Source: Candidatus Sulfotelmatobacter sp. (GTDB lineage Bacteria; Acidobacteriota; Terriglobia; Terriglobales; Acidobacteriaceae). Taken from it: a DNA stretch of 64,000 nt. The position numbers and the translations under genes were made by a program. This document shows positions 26,231-35,113 of this stretch, one piece after another. A model generated the notes under the pieces. It was not told the origin of the DNA. It searched no databases and worked only from the letters and a program-made list of their open reading frames with translations. Within the stretch, counting starts at the first letter, position 1. Every line of letters starts with the position of its first letter. The stretch spans positions 1-64,000 of the forward strand of contig JAOAPI010000150.1 of assembly GCA_025462865.1 (NCBI GenBank). The letters run 5' to 3'.

Positions 26231-26238
26231 TGGCTCTC

Positions 26239-26259
26239 CTTGAGTGTAACTCACTCAAG
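26239..26259 (-). promoter_or_regulatory. hairpin overlapping the lon ribosome binding site
   Basis: In the lon leader, CTTGAGTG, a 5-base loop and CACTCAAG form a perfect 8-bp stem. The 3' arm contains the AAG of the AAGGAG ribosome binding site. It could act as a temperature-sensitive or protein-bound switch; the sequence could alternatively be an operator palindrome in the DNA. Confidence 0.5.
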
Positions 26260-26440
26260 CTTTAGATGATACTGTGCCGCAAAGGTTTCATCCTAATAGT
26301 CAAACGGCGGCAAATCATTCTATCGGCACATTGCATTGTTTAGCATGGTGCCCAAGGTGCAGCGGCTACCGCGGAAGCTAATCGATTTCCATTACCGGAA
26401 AATCGTCGAGATCGTACGAGCTTTCGTCGCCGAGACTCTT

Positions 26441-27151
26441 TCATTTCGGAGTGAATTGGGAGAGATCGTAGATCCCGACCTTTCTTTCCAGGTCCGCCAC
26501 TTGATCGACGACTTTGAAAAAGCCTTCTTCGCCAAACAGTTCATCCTCTTTCTTCTCGAAGTCCTCGCCCAGGGCGTCGTATTCATGCGGCGAAACGATA
26601 GAGCGAAAAGCAGGAAACAGGACTGTATCTTCGCGGGCTTCATGCGGACGATACATGCGCAGGAATGCCCGCAGAGCGTCCGCAAGTTTGTCGGTATCGG
26701 AAACGTACTTGAGAGTAGCAACGGATGAAAGTTCGCGAATCTGCGCGGTCAGCATCCTGCCAGCTTTGTGTTGCGCCAGAAGCGTGTCGACAAGATTGAT
26801 CAGTTTGCCAGCTTTGCGAAAGCGCGGAAAGAGAAAATCCTCTTCCAGCTTCTCGTGATAATCCTCGACGAAATGGCGAATGACATCCGCAGCGCTCGCC
26901 AGCACGGAACCATCGAACGTTTGTTTCGTGGCAAGCAGGTGCAGATGGTGGTCGTAGATGAGGAGGACGCGATTCAGTACTCCGTGCTCACGCATGAGAT
27001 CTTCGGCCGGGGAAATGTTCTCGGCGCCCTTTTCCTTGTTGGAAGACTCCCTCTGCGAGGTTGCGAAGACCAGCTCCGGGATCAGCAATCCCGCCCCGGC
27101 GACGGAAGTGTGTTGCAGAAAACGGCGGCGACCGGAGGGCAGATCGGGCAT
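26441..27151 (-). CDS. Tat-exported hemerythrin-domain protein
   Basis: A 236-residue protein with a twin-arginine signal (SGRRRFLQHTSVAGAGLLIP) followed by a hemerythrin-like helical bundle. Candidate iron ligands are spaced as in the family: REHGVLNRVLLIYDHHLHLL, FVEDYHEKLEEDFLFPRF, LAQHKAGR, and YRPHEAREDTVLFPAF, including the HxxxE-type pairs. The diiron site could bind oxygen or nitric oxide in the periplasm. Export through Tat fits folding with metal in the cytoplasm. It lies between lon and pheA on the same strand, without evidence of functional linkage. Confidence 0.87.
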   Translation of the reverse strand: MPDLPSGRRRFLQHTSVAGAGLLIPELVFATSQRESSNKEKGAENISPAEDLMREHGVLNRVLLIYDHHLHLLATKQTFDGSVLASAADVIRHFVEDYHEKLEEDFLFPRFRKAGKLINLVDTLLAQHKAGRMLTAQIRELSSVATLKYVSDTDKLADALRAFLRMYRPHEAREDTVLFPAFRSIVSPHEYDALGEDFEKKEDELFGEEGFFKVVDQVADLERKVGIYDLSQFTPK

Positions 27152-27226
27152 CTTAACTTTCTCCCTAATTTCCGATTATCAGCGATGTTGTTTTGACGTG
27201 CATCCGGCGGGATGGGTTGCATAGCC

Positions 27227-28114
27227 TCACGCCGCCGGATAGATTCCCAAGACCTTCACGAACTCTGCGACCTCGCCCAGATGACGAAGAGCGTTGCGCG
27301 CCGGTTCGTCATCTCCTCGGAGGAAATCTACATAAAATACGTACTCCCACGGCCGGCCGCGCATGGGACGCGATTCGATCTTGCTCAGGCTGATGTCGCG
27401 CAGGGCGAATACGCTGAGTGATTTGAATAGCGCTCCGGGCACATTCTTCACCTTGAAAGCGATGGAAGTCTTGTTAGCGCCCTCGGGGATGAGCTGTTGG
27501 TAATCCGGTGCTGAAACAAGGCTTCCTTTTCGTCGGATGATTTTCAACCGCGGTTTTGAGGCCAACTTGCGAACCAGGAAAAAACGCGTGAAGTTGCGTT
27601 TGTCGTCTTCAATGCTGGCCTGAAGAATTTTGCCGGAGTATTCCCGTGCGGCGCGGCGGCTGGCAATACCGGCTGCGTCCTTAAGATGGCGGGCGACGAC
27701 ATGTTTCACGCTGCCCGCCGTGTCGTAAAAAGGTACCGCCTCAATGCGCGGATGTTCGCGAAAAAAATCGCGGCATTGGTCGAGCGCCACCGGGTGCGAC
27801 AGCACTTTGCGCAGCGCGCTCAGCTTCACGCCAGGTGCGGCAATTACATTGTGCACAATGCGCAGAAGGAACTCGCCTTGAATAAACACGTCACGCGTCA
27901 CCAGAAGATCAGCGTGCTCCGCAACCGTGCCCGCCAGCGAGTTTTCGATAGGAATGACTGCGGCGGCGGCCGAGCCGCGCTCGACGCGATCGAACACTTC
28001 GGCGGAGCGAGCACAAGGGACAACCGTGCAGCCCGGCAGCATTCGCTCCGACGCTTCGTGGCTGAAGGAACCGAGTTCGCCCTGAATCGCAACTTTGGAG
28101 GTGGCGGCTTTCAT
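27227..28114 (-). CDS. pheA: prephenate dehydratase
   Basis: Converts prephenate to phenylpyruvate in phenylalanine synthesis. 295 residues from the preferred start. It opens VAIQGELGSFSHEA, with the catalytic domain in two lobes (VIPIENSLAGTVAEH, AAREYSGKILQASIED with NFTRFFL) and a C-terminal ACT domain (TSIAFKVKNVPGALFKSLSVFALRDI then ESRPMRGRPWEYVFYVD) for phenylalanine feedback. No chorismate mutase domain is fused. The ATG at 28114 is preferred over an upstream TTG at 28138 because homologues begin close to VAIQG. The gene is followed by the hemerythrin gene. Confidence 0.96.
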   Translation of the reverse strand: MKAATSKVAIQGELGSFSHEASERMLPGCTVVPCARSAEVFDRVERGSAAAAVIPIENSLAGTVAEHADLLVTRDVFIQGEFLLRIVHNVIAAPGVKLSALRKVLSHPVALDQCRDFFREHPRIEAVPFYDTAGSVKHVVARHLKDAAGIASRRAAREYSGKILQASIEDDKRNFTRFFLVRKLASKPRLKIIRRKGSLVSAPDYQQLIPEGANKTSIAFKVKNVPGALFKSLSVFALRDISLSKIESRPMRGRPWEYVFYVDFLRGDDEPARNALRHLGEVAEFVKVLGIYPAA

Positions 28115-28187
28115 CACAGGACTTTCATCACAAGGCAAGGTAGCTGGAGAAGCAGGGAAAGCGCAAATCGATTCTGGGCATGCACCG

Positions 28188-28679
28188 CTATTTGGGTAAG
28201 AGATCCTTGTTCAGCACCAGAGCGTCCACGCCGTTCGAGTAGTAGCGCGGGATAGTCCTGATCACGGTGTAGCCGTGGCGTTTGTAGAACGAAAGGGCAG
28301 TCACGTTATCCACCGCTGTTTCAAGTTCAACCGAACGGGCGCGAGCCGCACGCAAACGGTCTTCCGCCGCCTGCAACAGCAGAGATCCCACCCCGGAGCG
28401 CCGTGTCTTTTTAACAACATCAATCGTAATAATGTGACCGGAACCACGATCCGCCTCGGCTACGATGAAACCGCCAACAGAGGAATCGAGGGAGTCAATT
28501 CCCGAAGAATGTTTCGACGCCGCATCCTTTACGGCGAGAAGAGTGAATGATCCGCGTCGTCGCATATAAGTTTGAAGTTCCGCCCGCGAATACGAAATGC
28601 CGGCAGGAAAACACGCCTGATCGATGCGCCACAGCGTATCAAAATCGGCCGGCTGGAAGTCTCGAATGGTGAAGGCCAC
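28188..28679 (-). CDS. GNAT N-acetyltransferase (RimI-like)
   Basis: An acetyl-CoA dependent acyltransferase. The GNAT core is visible: FTIRDFQPADFDTLWRI at the N-terminus, the acetyl-CoA binding segment TIDVVKKTRRSGVGSLLLQ, and ETAVDNVTALSFYKRHGYTV. The closest known pattern is RimI, which acetylates ribosomal protein S18, but the substrate is not determined. The GTG at 28679 gives 163 residues, the usual size; a TTG further upstream would add an odd N-terminus. It lies upstream of pheA in the same direction. Confidence 0.85.
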   Translation of the reverse strand: MAFTIRDFQPADFDTLWRIDQACFPAGISYSRAELQTYMRRRGSFTLLAVKDAASKHSSGIDSLDSSVGGFIVAEADRGSGHIITIDVVKKTRRSGVGSLLLQAAEDRLRAARARSVELETAVDNVTALSFYKRHGYTVIRTIPRYYSNGVDALVLNKDLLPK

Positions 28680-28832
28680 GCTGCCATTGTATCGGGATGG
28701 AAACAATGCACCGGAAGGCACCGTAATCACGGTGAAGTTCTTCGTTTTCCACAAGCACGTCCATTCGGTCCCCTTGAAGTGGCCGAATTAAGACTAAGGT
28801 CCACTTGCTTCGCCGCAACCTCAGACGGTACC

Positions 28833-29513
28833 ATGAGCATCAGAGGAAGCGTTGTGGGACGCCTTCTGCTGATTGACGTGATCGGATCGGTCGCCGTGTT
28901 GGGACTGTGGTACTTCGTGTTTTCCTCCTACAACCGAAAAAAGGGAGCCTCCGCCTTGCGGTGGGTGCAGACCGCTTGCGCCGGTAAGGGACGCATTCTC
29001 GAGTCCCACTGGCTAGGAAGTTCCCGCCTGCAGGCGCGCTTACACTTTTCTTCTCATTGGTTTGAGAACGCACGAGTTACGGTAAAGTTTCAGCCGCGAG
29101 CCCTGCCCGTTCAATGGCTGATGAGCTGCTGGCGGCGCCAGAAGGAAACTCTGACTTTTGAGGCCGATCTTGGAGGTTCCCCCAGCTTCCACCTGGAAGT
29201 AGTTCGGCACCGCTGGAGCGCCCGCAACCGGGGCACTACATCCCGCAAGCGCGACGAGAGGGAGTGGCATCTCTACGAACCCGGCCCTATTATTCTGACC
29301 ACTCGCACGCACTGGAAGCAGGATCCTAGCGCGGAATTAAATGCGCTGATGTCTGCGCGCCGCCAGGACATTCTGCAGGTGCGCTTCCGTCCGGAGTCTC
29401 CGCAATTTTCGGCTACAGTCCACCTGGAGGCCCTGTCTGATCCAAACGCCGCCGCTGGATTTGTGACCGCGCTGCGCGAGATTGCCGCGGGAGCATCAGC
29501 GCACCGGCAGTAG
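28833..29513 (+). CDS. membrane-anchored hypothetical protein
   Basis: A 226-residue protein with one N-terminal membrane segment (LLLIDVIGSVAVLGLWYFVF) and a long basic soluble part. The soluble part has strands rich in Arg and Trp (HWLGSSRLQARLHFSSHWFENARV) and a C-terminal helix. It looks like a single-pass protein with a beta-rich extracytoplasmic or cytoplasmic domain. No known family is recognised. It opens a run of three same-strand genes that ends with a membrane metalloprotease. Confidence 0.68.
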   Translation: MSIRGSVVGRLLLIDVIGSVAVLGLWYFVFSSYNRKKGASALRWVQTACAGKGRILESHWLGSSRLQARLHFSSHWFENARVTVKFQPRALPVQWLMSCWRRQKETLTFEADLGGSPSFHLEVVRHRWSARNRGTTSRKRDEREWHLYEPGPIILTTRTHWKQDPSAELNALMSARRQDILQVRFRPESPQFSATVHLEALSDPNAAAGFVTALREIAAGASAHRQ

Positions 29514-29597
29514 ACCTGTTTCTCGGCATTTCCATCCTACTTTCTGCAGCCCGATCCGCATCTGAATTGCTCCTTTCCCAGCGAAGGGGCACATGGT

Positions 29598-30413
29598 ATG
29601 TTCCGGATCATGGCCGACCCCTTCGCGAATCCCACACCGCAGTTCGGCACGGCTGAATACCTGGGGAAACCGGGCAACGACCATTGCCAATTCTGTCATC
29701 AGCCGATTGCAGGAAATTACTATCGGATCAACAATGCGATGGCTTGTGGCGCATGCGCCGACAAAATGCGGGGCGGGCGAGCTACCGACAGTCATGCGGT
29801 TTTCGTGCGCGCCCTGCTATATGGAATCGGTGCGGCCATCGCAGGCATGATTCTGTACGCCGTCTTCGAAATTGCAACCGGCCTGATCGTCGGCTACGTC
29901 TCGCTGGCGGTGGGCTGGATGGTGGGCACGGCGATGATGAAAGGATCCAACGGAGTTGGAGGTCGACGATACCAGATTGCTGCCGTGTTGCTGACCTATG
30001 CTGCGGTCTCAATGGCGGCAGTTCCCGTTTGGATTCACTATGGCAACAAACACCGTCAAGAGCAGCAGCAGCTTCAACGACAGCAATCGCAAGGGCAGCA
30101 GAACCAACAACAACTGGAAGATGAACAAAAGCAGTTGGAATCGGAGTCAGGGCAAAAACTCGCAGAACCCGCCGCCGAACCTGTACAGCCCCGGATGACT
30201 TTCGGACGTTGGCTCGCGCGGGCGGCCCTTCTCGGATTGGTATCCCCATTTCTCGAAGTGTGGGGAGGCGGTGTGACCTTTGGTTGGCTAATCGGCCTGG
30301 TAATTCTTTTTGTCGGCATGAAGATCGCGGCGAAATTAACCGCCGGCCGGCCCGTGCAAATTTATGGACCGTTCAATGACTCGCCGCAACCTTCGCAGTT
30401 GAGTCTCACGTAG
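29598..30413 (+). CDS. zinc-ribbon membrane protein
   Basis: A 271-residue protein starting with a zinc-ribbon-like module (CQFCHQPIAG...ACGACADKM: two CxxC knuckles about residues 30-53). It then has membrane segments (LLYGIGAAIAGMILYAVFEIA, IVGYVSLAVGWMVGTAMM, IAAVLLTYAAVSMAAVPVWI), a Gln-rich coiled stretch (about residues 155-195) and one or two more membrane segments. An ATG at 29598 has AAGGGG at suitable spacing; a second at 29610 is possible. Function is unknown; the neighbouring M50 protein has a related layout. Confidence 0.75.
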   Translation: MFRIMADPFANPTPQFGTAEYLGKPGNDHCQFCHQPIAGNYYRINNAMACGACADKMRGGRATDSHAVFVRALLYGIGAAIAGMILYAVFEIATGLIVGYVSLAVGWMVGTAMMKGSNGVGGRRYQIAAVLLTYAAVSMAAVPVWIHYGNKHRQEQQQLQRQQSQGQQNQQQLEDEQKQLESESGQKLAEPAAEPVQPRMTFGRWLARAALLGLVSPFLEVWGGGVTFGWLIGLVILFVGMKIAAKLTAGRPVQIYGPFNDSPQPSQLSLT

Positions 30414-30440
30414 AATCTAAAAGACATTCCTTTTGAAGCC

Positions 30441-31448
30441 GTGTCGATCATCACTCCCGAGCTTATCCGCAATTGCAAACGCTGTTCGCACGAACTTGCG
30501 CCCGGGGCCCTGGTGTGCGATCAGTGCCATGCGCTGGTGCATTCCGCGAAACTGGATGAACTCGCTGCCGCCGCGAAAAGGTTCGAGGCCATGGGAGACG
30601 CAAGGCAGGCGCGCGAACATTGGCTCATGGGCCTGCCACTGCTTCCGCCGAACTCGCGGCAGGCAAACTGGATTCAAGATCATGCGCGTTCTCTCGATGC
30701 GGACGCCAATCGGATTCAGTCCGCTCCGCCAAGTGAAAATAAGTGGGCCCGAAAGCTGGGACCGGTGGGTCCAATAGCAGTGCTGCTGGCCAAGAGCAAG
30801 GTGCTTTTAACCGCGATTTTTAAGCTGAAGTTTCTGCTGAGCTTTGTAGCCTTCATCGGGATTTATTGGGCGGCCTTTGGAATGGTGTTCGGGATCGGTT
30901 TCGCGGTACTGATTCTGATCCACGAGATGGGCCACTTCATCGACATCAAGCGCCGCGGTTTGCCGGCGGAGATGCCAGTGTTTCTGCCAGGGCTGGGCGC
31001 ATATGTTCGCTGGCAAGCGATGGGGGTGCCGCTCGAGACGCGTGCCGCTATCAGCCTCGCGGGCCCTCTCGCAGGATTTTTTGCGACGGTTGCATGCGCC
31101 GCACTCTGGTGGCAGACAGGCAATCCGCTGTGGGCCGCACTGGCGCGGGCGGGTGCCGTTCTGAACCTGCTGAATTTGATTCCCGTGTGGGTTCTCGACG
31201 GCGGGCAGGCCGTCTTGGCTCTGAGCAAGACCGAACGCATCGTCCTGCTGACCGCGTGTCTCGCTCTCTGGCTTGTGCTGGGAGAAAACATGTTCTTCCT
31301 GGTCGCACTCGGCTTTGGATATCAAGTCTTCTTCGCCGGACATCTACCAGCCCGCCCCAGCCGCGCCACAGCGGTCTACTTTGCTCTCGTTCTGGCGGCT
31401 CTAGGTGTGATGATCCGCCTGATGCCGAGTGTCGGTCCGGGCAATTGA
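30441..31448 (+). CDS. zinc-ribbon site-2 protease (M50 family)
   Basis: A 335-residue intramembrane zinc metalloprotease. It opens with a zinc-ribbon (CKRCSHELAPGALVCDQC, residues 12-29) and a short TPR-like helix pair. The protease part has the active-site motif HEMGH in VLILIHEMGHFIDIKRRG and the second motif NLIPVWVLDGG, where Asp is the third zinc ligand. About six membrane segments are predicted. Site-2 proteases cut membrane proteins such as anti-sigma factors; the substrate is unknown. GTG start, 27 bases after the previous gene, so probably one operon with it. Confidence 0.88.
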   Translation: MSIITPELIRNCKRCSHELAPGALVCDQCHALVHSAKLDELAAAAKRFEAMGDARQAREHWLMGLPLLPPNSRQANWIQDHARSLDADANRIQSAPPSENKWARKLGPVGPIAVLLAKSKVLLTAIFKLKFLLSFVAFIGIYWAAFGMVFGIGFAVLILIHEMGHFIDIKRRGLPAEMPVFLPGLGAYVRWQAMGVPLETRAAISLAGPLAGFFATVACAALWWQTGNPLWAALARAGAVLNLLNLIPVWVLDGGQAVLALSKTERIVLLTACLALWLVLGENMFFLVALGFGYQVFFAGHLPARPSRATAVYFALVLAALGVMIRLMPSVGPGN

Positions 31449-31674
31449 CTTGCATCGTGGGATTGCTCGACTACATGGGTCCGGATTGAGGCGCAGCCGC
31501 CTCGACCTGCCAGCTCAGATAAATCTCTTTTATCGTTCGCATCAGCTTTTTCGATTGGCGGGCACCCGGCGCTCGCGTTATTCTTATTGGTTGAAACCCA
31601 ACCAGTTCAACTGCTTTTGTCCGTGTGGCCTGAAATCATCTTGCTGACAACGAATAGGAGACTGAAGGATATCC

Positions 31675-33105
31675 ATGCCTACCGAACTGCGTAATTTCCT
31701 GGCACTCACCTACGACGAACTCGAGGATCTGAATCTGGAGGCGAAGGAGCAGCGCAGGAACCGAGTCCCGATCAGCAAGATTCAGGAAAAGCGGCTGAAA
31801 TACCTGACCGATGAAAAGCGGATCAAGGCCGTCACTGTGCTCTTCAGCGATCTCGAAGGCCGCCTGCACATGCTGGACTACGACAAGAAGTTTCTGATCA
31901 AGAGCTGGGACAATCTCACTTTCGACGGCTCATCCATCCGCGGCTTCACCGCGCAGCGCGAGAGTGATCTGCGCCTCGGCATCGACTGGGCGGCCTTCTA
32001 CTGGGCGCCCGCCGATGTGTTTGGCTCCGGCAAAGTGCTAGTGTTTGGCGAAGTCATCGACAAAGGCGGAACGCCTTACTCAGCTGACATTCGCGGCGTG
32101 TTGAAAGCCTATGCGGAAGCGTTAAATAAGAAAAAAGGCTACACCCTCAACGCCGCCAATGAGATTGAAGGCTTTCTGTTCAAGGGCTCGGACGCCGAGC
32201 GCGTTTATCACGAAACCGGCAAGTTCGAATACGTTAACACCGGCGGATATTACCACTCGCTGCCCGGAGATCCGCTGCGCACCTTCATCGACACAACAGC
32301 CGAAGTGCAACGCTCGATGGGCTTCCAGAATGAAAAAGACCATCCTGAAGTTGCGCCTTCGCAATTCGAAATCAATTACGGCTACGGCGAGGTTGTCGCC
32401 GCCGCCGACCAGATTCAGCTCTACAAACTGATCTGCCGGCAGGTCGCGACCAACATGGGATTATCGGCGTCGTTTCTGCCGAAGCCAGTAGTGGGCGTCA
32501 ACGGCAGCGGCATGCACACCAATGTTTCCATCAGCGAGAATGGGAAAAATCTTTTCTGGGACGCCAAGGGAGAAGAAAAACTTAGCAAAATGGGATATGC
32601 GTTTCTTGATCGCATTCTCACCCACGGCAACGACATTTGCCTGCTGCTGAATGCGAGCGTGAATGCCTACCGCCGTCTCGATCCCCACTTCGAAGCGCCC
32701 AACCAGATCAAGGCGTCCGCCGTCGACCGCGGCTCGATGATCCGCATCCCAATCGGCAACGAGAAAAGCATGCGCGTCGAGGTTCGCTCCGTATCCCCGG
32801 ATGCGAATCCCTACCTCGCCTTGTATTCAATCTTCAAGACTGGACTGGACGGCGACACTTCGAAGATCAAGAATTTGCGCCAGGCCGAGCGCTATCTACC
32901 CGACAACATCTACGACGCCCTGGCAAACTTCCGCAAAGCAGAGTGGACGACAGAACTTTTTGGCGAAGACGTGAAGGCCCGTTACGCGGATTTGAAGCAA
33001 GCCGCGGCCGACCGCTGCCCGCGCCTGCTGGGAACATTCGTGAAAGCGCCCGAGGTGCAGTATCACCACGACGTCTACAACCAGTTCCTTTGGAACCTGT
33101 TCTAA
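31675..33105 (+). CDS. glnA: glutamine synthetase, type I
   Basis: Makes glutamine from glutamate, ammonia and ATP. 476 residues. Recognised by FDGSSIRGF at the beta-grasp, PSQFEINYG, the ATP/ammonia site GSGMHTNVSI, EAPNQIKASAVDRGSMIRIP and a conserved Arg in RVEVRSVSPDANPYLA. The adenylylation-loop equivalent reads LPDNIYDAL, with a tyrosine that might be modified, but no glnE or glnB is visible. It has an N-terminal extension of about 50 residues compared with enterobacterial GlnA. ATG is preceded by GAAGGA. Confidence 0.95.
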   Translation: MPTELRNFLALTYDELEDLNLEAKEQRRNRVPISKIQEKRLKYLTDEKRIKAVTVLFSDLEGRLHMLDYDKKFLIKSWDNLTFDGSSIRGFTAQRESDLRLGIDWAAFYWAPADVFGSGKVLVFGEVIDKGGTPYSADIRGVLKAYAEALNKKKGYTLNAANEIEGFLFKGSDAERVYHETGKFEYVNTGGYYHSLPGDPLRTFIDTTAEVQRSMGFQNEKDHPEVAPSQFEINYGYGEVVAAADQIQLYKLICRQVATNMGLSASFLPKPVVGVNGSGMHTNVSISENGKNLFWDAKGEEKLSKMGYAFLDRILTHGNDICLLLNASVNAYRRLDPHFEAPNQIKASAVDRGSMIRIPIGNEKSMRVEVRSVSPDANPYLALYSIFKTGLDGDTSKIKNLRQAERYLPDNIYDALANFRKAEWTTELFGEDVKARYADLKQAAADRCPRLLGTFVKAPEVQYHHDVYNQFLWNLF

Positions 33106-33207
33106 CGCGCGGGAGCAGGACGGGTTCGCCCAAACATACTTCTATTCTCTGCCCTGCCCTGTCGCGTCTTTTGCGACGGAGCCGAACGTCGACAAGAAAT
33201 AAACGGT

Positions 33208-33231
33208 TCTCTCTGTGCCTCTGTGGTGAAA
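33208..33231. repeat. degenerate intergenic repeat, variant of 14794-14822
   Basis: TCTCTCTGTGCCTCTGTGG followed by TGAAA is the reverse complement of the ACCACAGAGG-type motif. It lies between glnA and the amidase gene. Confidence 0.4.
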
Positions 33232-33269
33232 GTTCTTTTGCCGCAGCTACAATGCCTGTCGGAGGATTC

Positions 33270-35072
33270 ATGTCGAAATCGCGCCGGCAGTTCCTGACCC
33301 AGACGTCTCTCGGTTTATTGGCAGCGGCAACCGGCTACCGCAGCTACGCGCAGCAACCCGGAGATCTGCCGCCTGGCGCTCCTCCCGCGTTCGGCACGTC
33401 CCCCGCCGTGGGGCCTGAGGTTTCACCGACCACCTTCGCGGAAGCAGAAAAGTTAGTGCAGGTTGAGTTGACCGCCAAAGAGCGTGCGATGGCGGCGGGC
33501 AGTTGGCGCAAAACCATGGCCGCACTCTACGAGCGGCGCACCGGTCCACGCAAGGTGACGCTGGAATCGACGCTCGCGCCCGCCACGCAATGGAATCCAG
33601 TTTTGCCGAGCCTCGCAGGCAAAACCGGTCCTGCACGCGATCGCTTCATTCGCAGCAACACCGATCCTGGTCCCCTGCCGACGCGCGATGAGGATATTGC
33701 TTTCGCTTCCCTCACTCAGCTCTCGCGCTGGATCGAGCAACGCAAGCTGACCTCAGACCGGCTTACCCGCATTTATCTGAAGCGCCTTGAGCAATTCGAT
33801 CCCAGACTGCACTGCGTCATCACGCTCACGCGCGACCTGGCTCTGACGCAAGCGAAAAAAGCGGACGAAGAAATCGCCGCCGGACACTATCGCGGACCTT
33901 TGCACGGAATTCCCTGGGGAGCGAAGGACCTTCTGGATACCGCCGGAATCCCGACCACGTATGGAGCCGAGCCTCTCCGTAACCGCGTCCCTGCTGAAGA
34001 CGCAGTTGTGGTCAAGCGTCTACACGAAGCCGGAGCAGTGCTGGTAGCCAAGTTAAGCCTTGGAGCGCTCGCGCTGAACGACATCTGGTTCGGAGGCCAA
34101 ACCATGAACCCGTGGCTGATCGAAGAAGCATCGTCGGGATCGAGCGCCGGTCCGGGCGCAGCCACCGCCGCGGGATTAGTGGCCTTTGCGATCGGCAGCG
34201 AGACCGGCGGCAGCATCGTCAGTCCCGCAATGCGTTGCGGAATTACCGGACTGCGTCCAACCTACGGACGCGTGGCGCGCACCGGCGCGATGACTCTGTG
34301 CTGGTCGCTCGACAAACTCGGTCCGATGACGCGCAATGTCGAGGACGCAATGTTGGTGCTGCAAGCCATCTCGGGGCCCGACGCCGGCGACCTTGCCAGC
34401 ATTCCCAGCAAGCTTGATTACGATGCTAGCGCCACAGCAAAGGGACTTCGCGTCGGCTACTTCCCTCGCTGGATGAATGAAAATCCCGCCACGGCCGTAG
34501 ATCGTGCTGCATTGGAAACGGTGAAGAAGGTTGGCATGGTCCCCGTGGAAGTTTCGATTCCCGACTGGCCCTACGACTCGCTCAACCTGATCCTTTTCGC
34601 CGAAGGCGCTGCAGCCTTCGAAGAGCTCACTCTGAGCGGAGGAATCAATCAATTGAAGGCCCAAGTCCCCGACGCCTGGCCAAACATTTTTCGTGAAGCC
34701 CGATTTCTTTCCGCCGTGGACTTCGTGCAAGCCGACCGCTTCCGTCGCAAAGTCGCCGAAGAAATGGCCCGCGTCTTTTCCGAAGTAGATCTACTGCTGG
34801 TCCCTTCACTGCGTGACGAAATGCTGACTGCTACCAACTTCACCGGGCATCCATCGCTCACGCTGCGCGCAGGCTTCGTTGAAGTCGCAAAAGCCCGTAG
34901 CGACTGGGCTCCCGACCCGAACAATCCGATGCCCACTTTCTCGCCGCCACGCCGCGTACCGCACGGGGTGACCCTGATAGGACGACTCTTCGACGAAGGC
35001 ACGCTTGGTAGAGCGGGGCTGGCGTTGGAGCGAGCTTTCGGCGTTGTCGACCAGAGGCCGCCTGGCTTTTAG
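33270..35072 (+). CDS. Tat-exported amidase
   Basis: A 600-residue amidase-signature hydrolase (GatA/fatty-acid amide type). The N-terminus SKSRRQFLTQTSLGLLAAA is a Tat signal. The catalytic Ser-cisSer-Lys triad is visible: Lys in WGAKDLLDTAG, Ser in ASSGSSAGPGAATAAG, and Ser in GSETGGSIVSPAMRCGITG. Asp/Glu motifs for the amidase fold are complete. It probably hydrolyses an amide in the periplasm; the substrate is unknown. GGAGG sits five bases before the ATG at 33270, so longer in-frame extensions are rejected. It converges on the GloVer gene. Confidence 0.92.
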   Translation: MSKSRRQFLTQTSLGLLAAATGYRSYAQQPGDLPPGAPPAFGTSPAVGPEVSPTTFAEAEKLVQVELTAKERAMAAGSWRKTMAALYERRTGPRKVTLESTLAPATQWNPVLPSLAGKTGPARDRFIRSNTDPGPLPTRDEDIAFASLTQLSRWIEQRKLTSDRLTRIYLKRLEQFDPRLHCVITLTRDLALTQAKKADEEIAAGHYRGPLHGIPWGAKDLLDTAGIPTTYGAEPLRNRVPAEDAVVVKRLHEAGAVLVAKLSLGALALNDIWFGGQTMNPWLIEEASSGSSAGPGAATAAGLVAFAIGSETGGSIVSPAMRCGITGLRPTYGRVARTGAMTLCWSLDKLGPMTRNVEDAMLVLQAISGPDAGDLASIPSKLDYDASATAKGLRVGYFPRWMNENPATAVDRAALETVKKVGMVPVEVSIPDWPYDSLNLILFAEGAAAFEELTLSGGINQLKAQVPDAWPNIFREARFLSAVDFVQADRFRRKVAEEMARVFSEVDLLLVPSLRDEMLTATNFTGHPSLTLRAGFVEVAKARSDWAPDPNNPMPTFSPPRRVPHGVTLIGRLFDEGTLGRAGLALERAFGVVDQRPPGF

Positions 35073-35113
35073 CTGCCTCGCAGCCGGGAGCGCGACAGCA
35101 GAGGAGCGCCTCA

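Noticed and set aside
30060..30150. CAG/CAA-rich run that looks like a microsatellite
   Set aside because: It encodes the Gln-rich coil of the zinc-ribbon membrane protein and has irregular units, so it is coding sequence and not a repeat element.
31557..31570. GG-N10-GC upstream of glnA resembling a sigma54 promoter
   Set aside because: Only the GG and GC dinucleotides match; the flanking consensus TGGCAC and TTGC is poor, and such matches are common by chance.
32637..33269. A long in-frame extension upstream of the amidase that overlaps the end of glnA
   Set aside because: The part before 33270 is a shadow of glnA in another frame. GGAGG and a Tat signal place the real start at 33270.
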